Shown here: positions 54,191 through 62,893 of the stretch, in pieces
How positions within the stretch are numbered: position 1 is the stretch's first letter
How the letters are laid out: each line of letters begins with the position of its first letter
From: Rhodospirillaceae bacterium
GTDB taxonomy: Bacteria; Pseudomonadota; Alphaproteobacteria; MPNO01; UBA2964
Direction: 5' to 3'
NCBI GenBank assembly: GCA_002709075.1
Contig: PAPV01000018.1
Coordinates: 1-64,000, forward strand
DNA length: 64,000 bases
Made by a program: the position numbers and the translations under genes
The notes under the pieces: model-generated
The model's database searches: none
The model's input: only the letters and a program-made list of their open reading frames with translations
What the model was told of the DNA's origin: nothing

Positions 54191-55393
54191 TCAAACAGCT
54201 GGCCCAATGGAATCTGGTGTTTTTATTTTTCCCATTAAATCACTTTCTGAAAGCGACATAATATTTTCCTCATTAAAAATATCTCCCATCTTTGACTTTA
54301 CACCGTAAGACTTAATTGCTTCCAGCCACTTTCGGTGAATACGATTATCCTGATCTTCGTATTCTACTTGCCGGCCTCCTTCCTGAATTGAAGTTGCACC
54401 TTTTCCCTCGGCACTTTTTCGACGTAACGCAATGAAGGGATATCGCCGACTACCCATACTACACGCTAAATATCGTGCAGGTTCAGAACCGGTATTAAAA
54501 TGCTGATGAAACATCCAGAAAGGCGGAGTATACATAAAGCCGTGTTGCCAGGGTATTTCAACAAATTCTTCATCACCTTCATACCAAAGAAGAGTATACC
54601 CAACGCCACTTACAGCATGGACGTGAGTTCCCGCTGCATGCCTATGTGCTTTTTTGTAACGACCAGAGGGAATTTCTGACGAATGCGCGTGCATTGTACT
54701 ATCCGCCAAAATAAACGAGACGTTCAGGGAACCCTTTCCACGTGCATCCATGGCATAAAGTTTGAAATTAGTAAGATCATTCACAAAATTTGTTTCCCAT
54801 AGATTAGCTTCTGCAACATTATCACCCCTATTTACCCTCAAATGCTCACCTTCACCTTCATAATGACCATCTGCACCTAACCGCTCCGGAAAATCAAATT
54901 CATTCTCGAAAACAAATTTTTCATTATGGAATAAATTCAGTACAAGAGGTGCATCATTTGTACACGATAAACGCAATGGCTCCCGACCAGATCCATTAAA
55001 AATTCGATAACTACAATTCAACGGCACCGTAAATAACGCCTTTTCACCAAACTCAAAGACACGTTTGTCACCATTTGGATATTCAACAGTTGCTGATCCA
55101 GAACCTTTAAGCACATAGAAAAAGGCTTCATAAATATGGCGTATAGGAGCTGATTTTTTCCCAGGTTTAATTTCTAACAAGTAGTTAGCCATAAAATCGC
55201 CTCGCCCATGCGTATGAGCAAAACATCCATATGTTTCCCAGCGATCCCATGGGCCTATTTCAAGCTCCAGGAGGTTATGTCCAAAGTCAAGATGTACAGG
55301 AATCTTCTCTTGTTTTACCCAATTTTCATACGGATCGACCAGGAATCTTTTAGAAATATTTTGTTCATTTTTCTGTTTCAAATTTGTATCCAT
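54191..55393 (-). CDS. Bicupin domain protein
   Basis: The 400-residue protein has two cupin barrels. The first (about 75-170) has IRHIYEAFFYVLKGSGSATVEY, the second (about 235-330) KKAHRHAAGTHVHAVSGVGYTLLWY and FHQHFNTGSEPARYLA. Metal-binding histidines are abundant in the second barrel. Relatives are often labelled ethanolamine ammonia-lyase-activating protein or simply cupin; some bicupins are ring-cleaving or decarboxylating enzymes. It lies just downstream of the tripartite transporter genes on the same strand, about 40 bp from tctB, so it may process the imported acid. Confidence 0.83.
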   Translation of the reverse strand: MDTNLKQKNEQNISKRFLVDPYENWVKQEKIPVHLDFGHNLLELEIGPWDRWETYGCFAHTHGRGDFMANYLLEIKPGKKSAPIRHIYEAFFYVLKGSGSATVEYPNGDKRVFEFGEKALFTVPLNCSYRIFNGSGREPLRLSCTNDAPLVLNLFHNEKFVFENEFDFPERLGADGHYEGEGEHLRVNRGDNVAEANLWETNFVNDLTNFKLYAMDARGKGSLNVSFILADSTMHAHSSEIPSGRYKKAHRHAAGTHVHAVSGVGYTLLWYEGDEEFVEIPWQHGFMYTPPFWMFHQHFNTGSEPARYLACSMGSRRYPFIALRRKSAEGKGATSIQEGGRQVEYEDQDNRIHRKWLEAIKSYGVKSKMGDIFNEENIMSLSESDLMGKIKTPDSIGPAV

Positions 55394-55436
55394 GTTGCTC
55401 CCTTAAAACGACTGGCTTAATAAAATATGTTGGTGT

Positions 55437-55904
55437 TCACTCCCAAAGGATACCGATTGGAAATGGTAAATTTAGCAGATTTCCAAACACATACCAATTC
55501 AATGCGCCTACAACAGAAGCATAAAGTAATGCCCAATATAATTTCTCTTTCTCAAGCGTCATATAACCGAATATAAATATCGGTATTGTTAGGTAAAAAC
55601 CAAGCAAATATAATCCACTTATAAGTAAAAAGATTGCGCCAAAAACAAGTATCGCTTTACGCAGGCCACTATCAGATTGTTCTTCGCTGCTTAACTCGAT
55701 GTCGGCTCCAATATTACTAGGATTAGACTTTGCTTTTGACGGCAATACCCGAATAATTTCTATAATTAGTAATAAGGTGACAATAATTGCCACAACCGTC
55801 GGGTAGATACTTGCAGCAAGTGGCATATCTTGTGTCTGAATAAAAACAATACAAATCACACCAATTGTGATCAAATACATAAATATTTTAGCCAGAAACA
55901 ACAT
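55437..55904 (-). CDS. tctB: Tripartite tricarboxylate transporter small membrane subunit
   Basis: The 155-residue protein has four hydrophobic segments (near residues 3-22, 30-50, 85-110 and 115-150) and a charged middle, as in TctB. It pairs with TctA in the inner membrane for binding-protein-dependent secondary uptake of carboxylates. It overlaps the end of tctA by 17 bp. Sequence similarity within TctB proteins is low, and the call depends mainly on topology and position. Confidence 0.88.
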   Translation of the reverse strand: MLFLAKIFMYLITIGVICIVFIQTQDMPLAASIYPTVVAIIVTLLLIIEIIRVLPSKAKSNPSNIGADIELSSEEQSDSGLRKAILVFGAIFLLISGLYLLGFYLTIPIFIFGYMTLEKEKLYWALLYASVVGALNWYVFGNLLNLPFPIGILWE

Positions 55905-57384
55905 TTTTTTTTCCAGAAAAAAATTTTCGTGATATTAGTGGATAAATTAAAATAATTACCAAAATTAGAAAAATTGTTATTACACCAGGGCGTAACAAAA
56001 ACTCTCCACCGAACAGCTGAATAGATGTCCAAAGATACCGTTCGGCAATAGGACCAAGCACTAAGCCAAGTAGAAATGGAGGCCGGGGCCAACCAGCAAA
56101 CCTCATGAAGTAACCTATCAACCCGAATACTGCCATTATGATAACATCTTCGAAGCGACTAGACGCCGCAAAACTTCCGATAACAGCCATGCTTAGAACA
56201 ATTGGGATGAGTACCATTGGCCGAATAGTAGTCGCAAGTGCCAACTGACGCGTAAATGCAAGACAGAGAATGGATGTAATTACACTGCCAACAATCAATA
56301 ACCAAATCATTGAAAACGTTAAATGCAGATCGGTTGTAAGCATATTTTTTCCTGGTGAAATGCCTACTATAATAAGACCACCAAATATCAGGGCTAAGGT
56401 ACTTGAACCAGGAATTCCGAATGCAAGGGTCGGTATAAGTGAGCCACCCTCCTTAGCGTTAGTTGCCGCATCAACTGCAATTACACCCCGTACATCACCC
56501 TTGCCAAAGGTTTCAGATGCCCCAGAACAAGTTTGTTTTGCACTGCCATATGCAAACCAATCTGCTACGGAAGAACCGAGACCTGGAATTATCCCTACCC
56601 ATATCCCTATAAGACTGCTTCGGAAAATAAGCCACCAATGTATGAAAGCATCTTTTATCCCCTGCCTTCGACCTTTCGTAAGGTCACCAAGAGGAACGTC
56701 AGAAATCCCAGTACCTTTAACTGCCATATAAATTAGTTCCGGAATTGCAAAGAGCCCGATTGTAACCGGAATAAGTTTTAAACCATCTACCAGATAAATC
56801 TGGTCAAACGTAAATCGGTAAATTCCGGTTGAGATATGTACCCCAACCAAAGAGACCAAAATACCAAGTCCACCCACAATTATTCCTTTAACAGGAGCCT
56901 TGCCACTCAAAGTTCCGACCATAGCCACGCCAACCATAACAAGCATGAAAAATTCTGGGGGTCCAAGAATTAAAACCAATGGACGTAAAATCGGAATAGC
57001 CAGAAATAACGCAATCGCCCCTATAATTCCGCCAATTGCCGATGATGTGAACGCAGCGGCTAAAGCTCGTGCTGCTTCACCCTTGCGCGCCATTGGATAT
57101 CCGTCCATGATTGTTGCTTGAGATCCGCCTCCACCAGGAACACTAAATAATATTGAAGTGATAGAGTTGGCGGTATTACTTACTGCCCAAACGCTCATAA
57201 TCAAACAAATGGCTTCGAATTGATTTAACACAAATGCAACAGGCAACATTAATGCTATAGCTGTTTTACTGCCGATCCCTGGCATCGCTACCAGCGTTGA
57301 GCTCACAATAATCCCTACAATCATGAGTAGGAATGCACGCCACTCAAGTATTCCTAAAAGGCCATCTATGGCGGCATCAAGCAT
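55888..57384 (-). CDS. tctA: Tripartite tricarboxylate transporter large membrane subunit
   Basis: The 498-residue protein has about twelve membrane segments and the TctA signatures MPGIGSKTAIALMLP (about 34), GGGGSQATIMDGYPMARKGEA (about 83), and GIIPGLGSSVADWFAYGSAKQ (about 263). It transports a carboxylate together with a cation, fed by TctC. It is 61 bp downstream of tctC and overlaps tctB. The substrate is probably an organic acid. Confidence 0.95.
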   Translation of the reverse strand: MLDAAIDGLLGILEWRAFLLMIVGIIVSSTLVAMPGIGSKTAIALMLPVAFVLNQFEAICLIMSVWAVSNTANSITSILFSVPGGGGSQATIMDGYPMARKGEAARALAAAFTSSAIGGIIGAIALFLAIPILRPLVLILGPPEFFMLVMVGVAMVGTLSGKAPVKGIIVGGLGILVSLVGVHISTGIYRFTFDQIYLVDGLKLIPVTIGLFAIPELIYMAVKGTGISDVPLGDLTKGRRQGIKDAFIHWWLIFRSSLIGIWVGIIPGLGSSVADWFAYGSAKQTCSGASETFGKGDVRGVIAVDAATNAKEGGSLIPTLAFGIPGSSTLALIFGGLIIVGISPGKNMLTTDLHLTFSMIWLLIVGSVITSILCLAFTRQLALATTIRPMVLIPIVLSMAVIGSFAASSRFEDVIIMAVFGLIGYFMRFAGWPRPPFLLGLVLGPIAERYLWTSIQLFGGEFLLRPGVITIFLILVIILIYPLISRKFFSGKKNVVSG

Positions 57385-57445
57385 AAGCTTTACCCCGAAA
57401 TTTTAAATAGGAGTAAGCAGGGTTTTACCCACCTGCTCCAACTAC

Positions 57446-58687
57446 TTATTTGCAATCGACTTTAACAGCTTCTTTTTTTCCTTTTTGATACATTACTTTA
57501 CAATTCATACCCACTTTTAGCGCTTTTCGTTTTACTTTTTTGCCGGCGACATAAACCTTGGTGCGCTTCCCAGAAATTTTGAATTTTTTTCCACCGACGA
57601 CGATACTTTTACCTTTTTTCTTAACATCAGAGATTTTACCAGCAACACTTGGGAGTTTTGTGTAATCGAGTTTCGGTTTTTTCTGAGACTCTTTATAAAG
57701 AGCTATCACCGCGTCAGAAGCATCGAGGACTTCGCGATTAACTTTTTCGACCGTTTGCGCTGACGTCCAAGTAACATTTCTCTTTGATTTTTTTGCTTCC
57801 AAACGCGCTGCGGGATCTTCAATTGCAGATTTAAATGCCGCCCTGAGAACTGCAAGCCTGTCAGCAGGCACATTAGGAGTTGTATAAAATGGTCTGCCTG
57901 CTGCGAGAGGAGCTGCCATTAATGCAGCAAATTGCCGCCCTTTAGCAGAAAGCTGTTCTGATATATGAGGCACCCCTGCTAGTTCGCTACGCTTCGCGCC
58001 CGAATACAGTATTGGAACAAGGCCCAACTCCTCTATGGCCTTAGCCGTACTTTCATAGGAGTTAGCGGTTGCATGAACATTACCTCTTTCTATAGCCAGA
58101 AATCGGGATGCGCCTCCGATAAAACCAGATATAATCTTTACATTGAAGCCATCCTGTTTCAACAAAGCAGCATAGGTGTAAGACCCAGCTCCGGGACCTG
58201 AAGCTCCGAACAAAACCTGTTTTTTACTATTTCTTAATTGCTTATAGGTCTTTACCGGATGGTTTTTTGCAAGTGTTACAATAAACGTTGATGATGCTGC
58301 ACTACCAAGTGGATTTAACTTCAGCAAATCAAATTTAACGCCAACATCCTTTGACCTTTGTGAAATCGGAGCTTCTCGCGATAATATAGCAAGTTCCGTT
58401 CCGTCTTGTTTAGCTCGTAACATCATATAATTAGCAGCTACGATACCACCAGCTCCGGGCATATTTACAACTATCATCTTAGGATTGCCAGGTATGTGTT
58501 TCGCCATGTGCCGCGCGATTAAGCGCGCATAGAAATCATAACCTCCGCCAGGAGCAGAGCGAACAATCATTTTAACTTTTTTTCCTTTATAAAATTTTTC
58601 GACCGACGCCGCTTCCGTCGAGATGTTCATCGCTGACACCACTGTCAAACAAATAGAAAGAAAGCCTAATCCAATCTTACGAGTCAT
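57446..58687 (-). CDS. tctC: Tripartite tricarboxylate transporter substrate-binding protein with extra C-terminal domain
   Basis: Residues 1-345 are a periplasmic binding protein: a signal peptide (about 1-27), VKMIVRSAPGGGYDFYARLIARHM, then VVNMPGAGGIVAANY (Bug-type family). TctC proteins normally end near residue 325; this one continues to 413. The extra 70 residues are lysine-rich and beta-patterned (KISDVKKKGKSIVVGGKKFKI, then VGMNCKVMYQKGKKEAVKVDCK), with a layout like DUF5666 small beta-barrels and two cysteines. The start at ATG 58687 follows GGGGGG. Location periplasm. Confidence 0.9.
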   Translation of the reverse strand: MTRKIGLGFLSICLTVVSAMNISTEAASVEKFYKGKKVKMIVRSAPGGGYDFYARLIARHMAKHIPGNPKMIVVNMPGAGGIVAANYMMLRAKQDGTELAILSREAPISQRSKDVGVKFDLLKLNPLGSAASSTFIVTLAKNHPVKTYKQLRNSKKQVLFGASGPGAGSYTYAALLKQDGFNVKIISGFIGGASRFLAIERGNVHATANSYESTAKAIEELGLVPILYSGAKRSELAGVPHISEQLSAKGRQFAALMAAPLAAGRPFYTTPNVPADRLAVLRAAFKSAIEDPAARLEAKKSKRNVTWTSAQTVEKVNREVLDASDAVIALYKESQKKPKLDYTKLPSVAGKISDVKKKGKSIVVGGKKFKISGKRTKVYVAGKKVKRKALKVGMNCKVMYQKGKKEAVKVDCK

Positions 58688-58898
58688 AATTCCCCCCAAT
58701 CAAGTCAATGTAATACCCTATATTTAAACCGCTTTCACTGCAATAACACGTTATTTAGTGTATTACATGTACTTAATACATTGCATAAAAAAATCATTAC
58801 AGTATTTTATGATTTCGCAAACGGTAAAGACCTCTGGGGAAATTTGCAGTGTTTGCAGTGAGCGCTAGAATAAAAAATGTTGGAAATTAGTTTTATGC

Positions 58899-59021
58899 CT
58901 ATTTAGCAAAAACACGTGTATTCTCAAAGTTATCGTTTGGTTCATGTGTAACTACTAAAGCTGTCCCAACTACTGCAATAACAGCAACAATCGCAATAAA
59001 ATAAAAAATCTGTTTATCCAT
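58899..59021 (-). CDS. Single-span membrane microprotein, 40 aa
   Basis: The reading frame starts MDKQIFYFIAIVAVIAVVG and contains one hydrophobic helix (about residues 5-24), then a polar tail (HEPNDNFENTRVFAK). TAGGG lies about 9 nt before the ATG. Its position between two genes on the same strand and the clean membrane pattern support it as real. No family recognised. Confidence 0.55.
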   Translation of the reverse strand: MDKQIFYFIAIVAVIAVVGTALVVTHEPNDNFENTRVFAK

Positions 59022-59266
59022 TTTTCATACCCTACCAATCTTAAAAAAAACTCATATCACCGCAAGATGTGCAAGCTCAAAAATTTTATTTTTTTATACT
59101 ATAGAATTTTGCAACTTAACTCATGACTATGCTTGTAAAAATTGTTAAAGCCACAACCTCTGGATCCCATTTTTGTAGCGGATGTGAAACAAAAATACTC
59201 TAACCTTTCTCTATTCACCAATTTTACAAGATACTCAAAGAAAAAAAATATCTTTTAAAAATTAAC

Positions 59267-59296
59267 TAAAAAAAGGGCAGCCACAACTGGCCACCC
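59267..59296 (-). terminator. Intrinsic terminator after the repeat-protein gene
   Basis: On the minus strand GGGTGGCC (59296-59289) pairs with GGCTGCCC (59282-59275), two wobble pairs included, around a 6-nt loop. It is followed by seven T. It lies 24 bp past the stop codon at 59320. The space between 59022 and 59266 holds nothing else I recognise. Confidence 0.85.
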
Positions 59297-59319
59297 TTTC
59301 CAAAGACTAACCGTTTCAC

Positions 59320-60042
59320 TTATCTACATAGTAATTGAGCCACCCTTTTGCCGTTACGGTTTTTTCTGAGCATACAAACTGTATCATTTTTAATATACCT
59401 ACCAAGATTGGATTGTGAAGGAGAACTTCCAACACGTACCGGCACGAGCCGCCCACGAACACAAACCACACTTTGTTTGTTGCTGAAGCCAACACGCATC
59501 CGAGGTGATCCACCCTTTTTCTCGTAACTGATTGAATTTGCCTCTGACAAAACCCGTTGCACAGCCATTACGGGACCTTTTCTTGGTTTACACTTCCTGG
59601 ATAGATTAGCTGGTTTACCACGCGGCGGCATTCCTCGTTCCCCACGCGGCGGCATTCCTCGCTCCCCACGCGGAGGCATCCTTCGCTCACCTCGCGGAGG
59701 CATTCCTCGCTCCCCACGCGGAGGCATATCAGCCTTAAAGCCTTTTTTAGCGCAAAAACGTTTTGCTTTTTTTAACATATTAAGCATTTTGCGTTCTTTT
59801 GGATCTTTCCACGCCCGATCTGTCTTTGGTGGAACAACAGCTGACATTGCCAATTTACAACACCCAGTTTTAACAAACTGTTTCTTCTTCCCTGCCTTCC
59901 AAGTTTTTATGCAACGCTGTTCTTGCTGGGACATTTTTGGCCCACCTTTTCCTCCGTGGGCACCAGCAACTGCGGTTCCTGCAATTCCTGTCAAGCTGAC
60001 CACCAAAATGCCCGCTAAAGCTATTTTATAAAAATATTTCAT
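59320..60042 (-). CDS. Secreted basic protein with five 8-residue MPPRGER repeats
   Basis: The 240-residue protein has a clear signal peptide (about 1-26, ending AVAGAHG). A first half is rich in Lys and Cys (RCIKTW, KTGCCKLAM, KRFCAKKG). Residues 105-144 are five units of [D/G/R]MPPRGER. The C-terminal half has VVCVRGRLVPVRVG and ends ...CMLRKNRNGKRVAQLLCR. Cysteines (about nine) suggest disulfides in the periplasm. AGGAGG precedes the ATG. No family recognised; the Met-Pro-Pro-Arg repeat might bind RNA, DNA, acidic polysaccharide or copper, but nothing shows which. It ends in a strong terminator, so it is a single-gene unit. Confidence 0.8.
   Translation of the reverse strand: MKYFYKIALAGILVVSLTGIAGTAVAGAHGGKGGPKMSQQEQRCIKTWKAGKKKQFVKTGCCKLAMSAVVPPKTDRAWKDPKERKMLNMLKKAKRFCAKKGFKADMPPRGERGMPPRGERRMPPRGERGMPPRGERGMPPRGKPANLSRKCKPRKGPVMAVQRVLSEANSISYEKKGGSPRMRVGFSNKQSVVCVRGRLVPVRVGSSPSQSNLGRYIKNDTVCMLRKNRNGKRVAQLLCR
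59611..59730 (-). repeat. Five tandem 24-bp units in the secreted repeat protein
   Basis: Five head-to-tail 24-bp units encode DMPPRGER, GMPPRGER, RMPPRGER, GMPPRGER and GMPPRGKP. Several neighbouring units are nearly identical at DNA level, so copy number could change by slippage without breaking the frame. Confidence 0.85.
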
Positions 60043-60117
60043 GATGTGTTATACCTCCTATTTTGTTTCGTCCAAATCAAAGGGATGCGAAGGGCATTTC
60101 CCTCAGCCGTAACATGA

Positions 60118-60744
60118 TCACTCCCCAGCAAAGCAATCTACATAATTATTTTTAACACACTCCAAGGCCTGAGTTTGTATGTCTGATACAGTATCACTGC
60201 CCTCATTCTCCAGCAACTCTGCCAGCAAAAACTCACGGTTCTTCAACCCTGCAATCGAGCCGTTAGCAGCTGCTATAGAGTACCAACCATAAGCAGTTGC
60301 AGTGCTTTGATTAGTCCCAAAACCCTTTTGATATAAAAATCCAAGATTATTTTGTGCCGGTGCAAAACCATCTTTAGAAGATTTGGAATACCAATTAAAC
60401 GCTTTTGTGTAATTTTGTGGAATCCCCCTACCCTCATAAAACAATACACCGAGATTGTATGCGGCTTCGGCATTCCCCAGCTCTGCAGATTTTTTATAAA
60501 ATGAAAAAGCTTTTTTATAATTCACTTTATAGGTAGAGTTGCCGTTAAATATATTTCCAAGAATTAAAAGTACCTCAGAACTTTTATTATCATTTAGTTT
60601 TTCTAGAATTTCCAGAGCTTCTTTGAAATGCCCAATACTGATTAAGTTTTTCGCTTCAGTTATTCGTGATTTGGAACATGCAAAAGAGGGAGTCAAACTG
60701 AAAAGAATTAATAGCAACGAAATTATCTTAATTTTTTGTTCCAC
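60118..60744 (-). CDS. Sel1-repeat (tetratricopeptide-like) exported protein
   Basis: About three Sel1-type repeats: ALEILEKLNDNKSSEVLLILGNIF (divergent), AFSFYKKSAELGNAEAAYNLGVLFYEGRG, and AFNWYSKSSKDGFAPAQNNLGFLYQKGFG, then AYGWYSIAAANGS. An N-terminal hydrophobic stretch (IISLLLILFSLTPSFAC) is a signal and may be a lipobox (SFAC). The start is set at GTG 60744 so that the signal is N-terminal; a TTG 25 codons upstream is open but gives an odd polar leader. Sel1 proteins are scaffolds for protein-protein contacts, often in the envelope. Partner unknown. Confidence 0.78.
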   Translation of the reverse strand: MEQKIKIISLLLILFSLTPSFACSKSRITEAKNLISIGHFKEALEILEKLNDNKSSEVLLILGNIFNGNSTYKVNYKKAFSFYKKSAELGNAEAAYNLGVLFYEGRGIPQNYTKAFNWYSKSSKDGFAPAQNNLGFLYQKGFGTNQSTATAYGWYSIAAANGSIAGLKNREFLLAELLENEGSDTVSDIQTQALECVKNNYVDCFAGE

Positions 60745-60864
60745 AAGCTTTTTGTTCCGATTTGATTCAATTCTAATTGTGTAATGTTCTTCTTTGGTAG
60801 TCAAATACACTTGATTCAAATTAAAAAAGAAATTTTTTTATTCCAATACGCCTGTCTTCTCACT

Positions 60865-62010
60865 CTAATATTCTGTAAAAAATAACCTTTCCAACAACCA
60901 AAAACCTCCAAAGATGCCAATCCCTAGTGACGCAGGTACAGCAATCCGTCGCCTAAACCAATGTTTTCTTCCAAACTGTACGCCAAGCAAAACGTAAGCA
61001 ATGATAACAACTATTATTTGTCCAAGTTCTACTCCAACACTAAACCCTGCTAGTGAAATTAGCAGATTTTCTTGTTCATCCTCAAAATCTCGAAGTACAC
61101 CCGCAAACCCAAGACCATGCATAAGACCAAAAAATATTATTATCCACGGCCGCAATTTAGTAAGTTTTGCTGTAAAAAGATTTTCAACCGCGACAAAGAT
61201 AATACTTGCGGCAATAAGGGATTCGACTATTACGGATGAGATCTGGAATTGAGGCCAAATGGTACTCGCTGCGAGCGTAACTGTGTGTGCAATAGTGAAA
61301 AAAGTAATTTGCGTTACTAAAATACGAGTTCTTAAGCTTAAAAAAAACAATGCTAGAACAAAAAGGATGTGGTCGAGTCCCCTTGGAATAATGTGTACAA
61401 AGCCTAGGTATACATAATCAATAAAAGTATCAATTCCGGATGCCGTTGGTCTCTCACTAAGCAAAATTTTATCGCTTTTATTTCCGCTTTTGACCCAAAC
61501 AGCTCTCATTGGAGAAATATTATCGAGTTTTATCCTTACGATACTGTCACCAAAATTTGGGTTATACTCCCACCTAAAAAATGATGGTTTAGGAGGTTTC
61601 TTCCCGGTTAAATGAATTTCGGTTAATCTTGAAAGATTTAGATTTTTTTCTTCCCTAACAATAATTTTATTAACAGTTGTTTTTATTTGTTTGCCATCAA
61701 AGATAAACTTTGTGCCGCCTAGCCATTCTGGAAGAATCTCATGAATTTCTTTTTTTAGTTGTTTTGCAGACAATTTTCTATAGGTTTGATATGCTTTTAT
61801 CTCATCGGAGTGGTTGGGTACTTTTTTGGTATTAGACCGAATACCGGATATCAATGCTTCAAAATTTAGACTTGCGCTGATTAAGAAAAAATTTTTATTT
61901 GTCAGATCGACGTTAATTATCGCGGGACGAACTTGGTGCGCGTAAGCCTCAGACATAAATGTCAATAACAGTGTAAAAAGGAGAAGCTTACTTAAATGAA
62001 AAAACTTCAT
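60865..62010 (-). CDS. HupE/UreJ-like membrane protein with periplasmic N-terminal domain
   Basis: The 381-residue protein has a signal peptide (about 1-24, ending EAYAHQ). A periplasmic domain of about 165 residues follows, then six to seven membrane segments. The membrane part has the HupE/UreJ marks HIIPRGLDHILFVLALFFLS (about 210) and FFGLMHGLGFAGVL (about 292), with conserved His and Asp residues. HupE/UreJ relatives handle nickel or cobalt. It begins head-to-head with the DUF4198 gene, the start codons overlapping by 15 bp. The substrate metal is not shown. Confidence 0.85.
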   Translation of the reverse strand: MKFFHLSKLLLFTLLLTFMSEAYAHQVRPAIINVDLTNKNFFLISASLNFEALISGIRSNTKKVPNHSDEIKAYQTYRKLSAKQLKKEIHEILPEWLGGTKFIFDGKQIKTTVNKIIVREEKNLNLSRLTEIHLTGKKPPKPSFFRWEYNPNFGDSIVRIKLDNISPMRAVWVKSGNKSDKILLSERPTASGIDTFIDYVYLGFVHIIPRGLDHILFVLALFFLSLRTRILVTQITFFTIAHTVTLAASTIWPQFQISSVIVESLIAASIIFVAVENLFTAKLTKLRPWIIIFFGLMHGLGFAGVLRDFEDEQENLLISLAGFSVGVELGQIIVVIIAYVLLGVQFGRKHWFRRRIAVPASLGIGIFGGFWLLERLFFTEY

Positions 62011-62829
62011 TTGAAATATAAAGCCGCCATGAGAGTATCTTTACAGTTCTTTTTCATACTGATTTTTATACTACTGAAAAGTAATAGTACCAATGCCCAC
62101 GAATTCTGGATGGAACCAGATAAATATTTTGCAAATCAATCAGATACTATTGAGATAAGCAATCGTATCGGACAAAATTTTATAGGTGATACATGGCCCT
62201 ATATATCGAACAGCTTTTTTAGTTTTGAATATGTATTAAATAAAACATCAGTCCGGATTGTTGGCCTTGAAGGTGATGATCCCGCGGCAAAACTTAAGAT
62301 TAATTCTGCTGGGTTAGTAATAGTTACGCAGCATACAAAAGGAGACGAAGTAACATTTGAAAAATGGAAAAAATTCAAAGAATACCTAAAAAATGAGGGA
62401 CTAGCCGACAAAATAGATGAGCATTTAAGACAGAATTTGCCAAAACAAAATATTAAAGAGAAATATTATAGATGCGCAAAACTTTTACTGAATATACAGT
62501 CGTCTTCAGAAGATTTTGATCATTTCACTGGAATGCCCCTAGAAATCGTCACCGCAAAAAATCCATACCATTTGGAACCGAACGAACAGCTCCAAGTTCA
62601 AGTTCTCTATTATGGAGAACCTTTACCTAACGCCCAAATAATCAAAATTAGCAAGAACTCTGGCACACGCTTGTTTGGTCCAAGAACTAATGCGGATGGA
62701 AAGGCTTTGTTAACTCTTACAGAGAGTGGGCCCATTCTTCTCAGTGTTGTTCACCTGACGGCTGCACCCAAACGTTCAAATGTACATTGGATCAGTCACT
62801 GGGCTTCTTTGACGTTTTCGAAAATATAA
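61996..62829 (+). CDS. DUF4198 family periplasmic protein
   Basis: A 277-residue exported protein. After a signal peptide it begins AHEFWMEPDKYFANQ, the standard DUF4198 opening, and ends with a beta-sandwich carrying NPYHLEPNEQLQVQVLYYGEPLPNAQI and RTNADGKALLTLTESGPIL, the carboxypeptidase-regulatory-like module. Such proteins are frequently encoded near nickel/cobalt or other metal uptake genes. Two starts fit: ATG 61996, inside the palindrome shared with the divergent HupE-like gene, and ATG 62029, which would leave a 21-bp gap. The His-rich N-terminus could bind metal. Confidence 0.82.
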   Translation: MKKLHLKYKAAMRVSLQFFFILIFILLKSNSTNAHEFWMEPDKYFANQSDTIEISNRIGQNFIGDTWPYISNSFFSFEYVLNKTSVRIVGLEGDDPAAKLKINSAGLVIVTQHTKGDEVTFEKWKKFKEYLKNEGLADKIDEHLRQNLPKQNIKEKYYRCAKLLLNIQSSSEDFDHFTGMPLEIVTAKNPYHLEPNEQLQVQVLYYGEPLPNAQIIKISKNSGTRLFGPRTNADGKALLTLTESGPILLSVVHLTAAPKRSNVHWISHWASLTFSKI

Positions 62830-62893
62830 TTTCTTCAAAAGTTATCTTCTTCTTACTCATTTTCTGTTTAAAATTAACTAAGGATGACAACAT

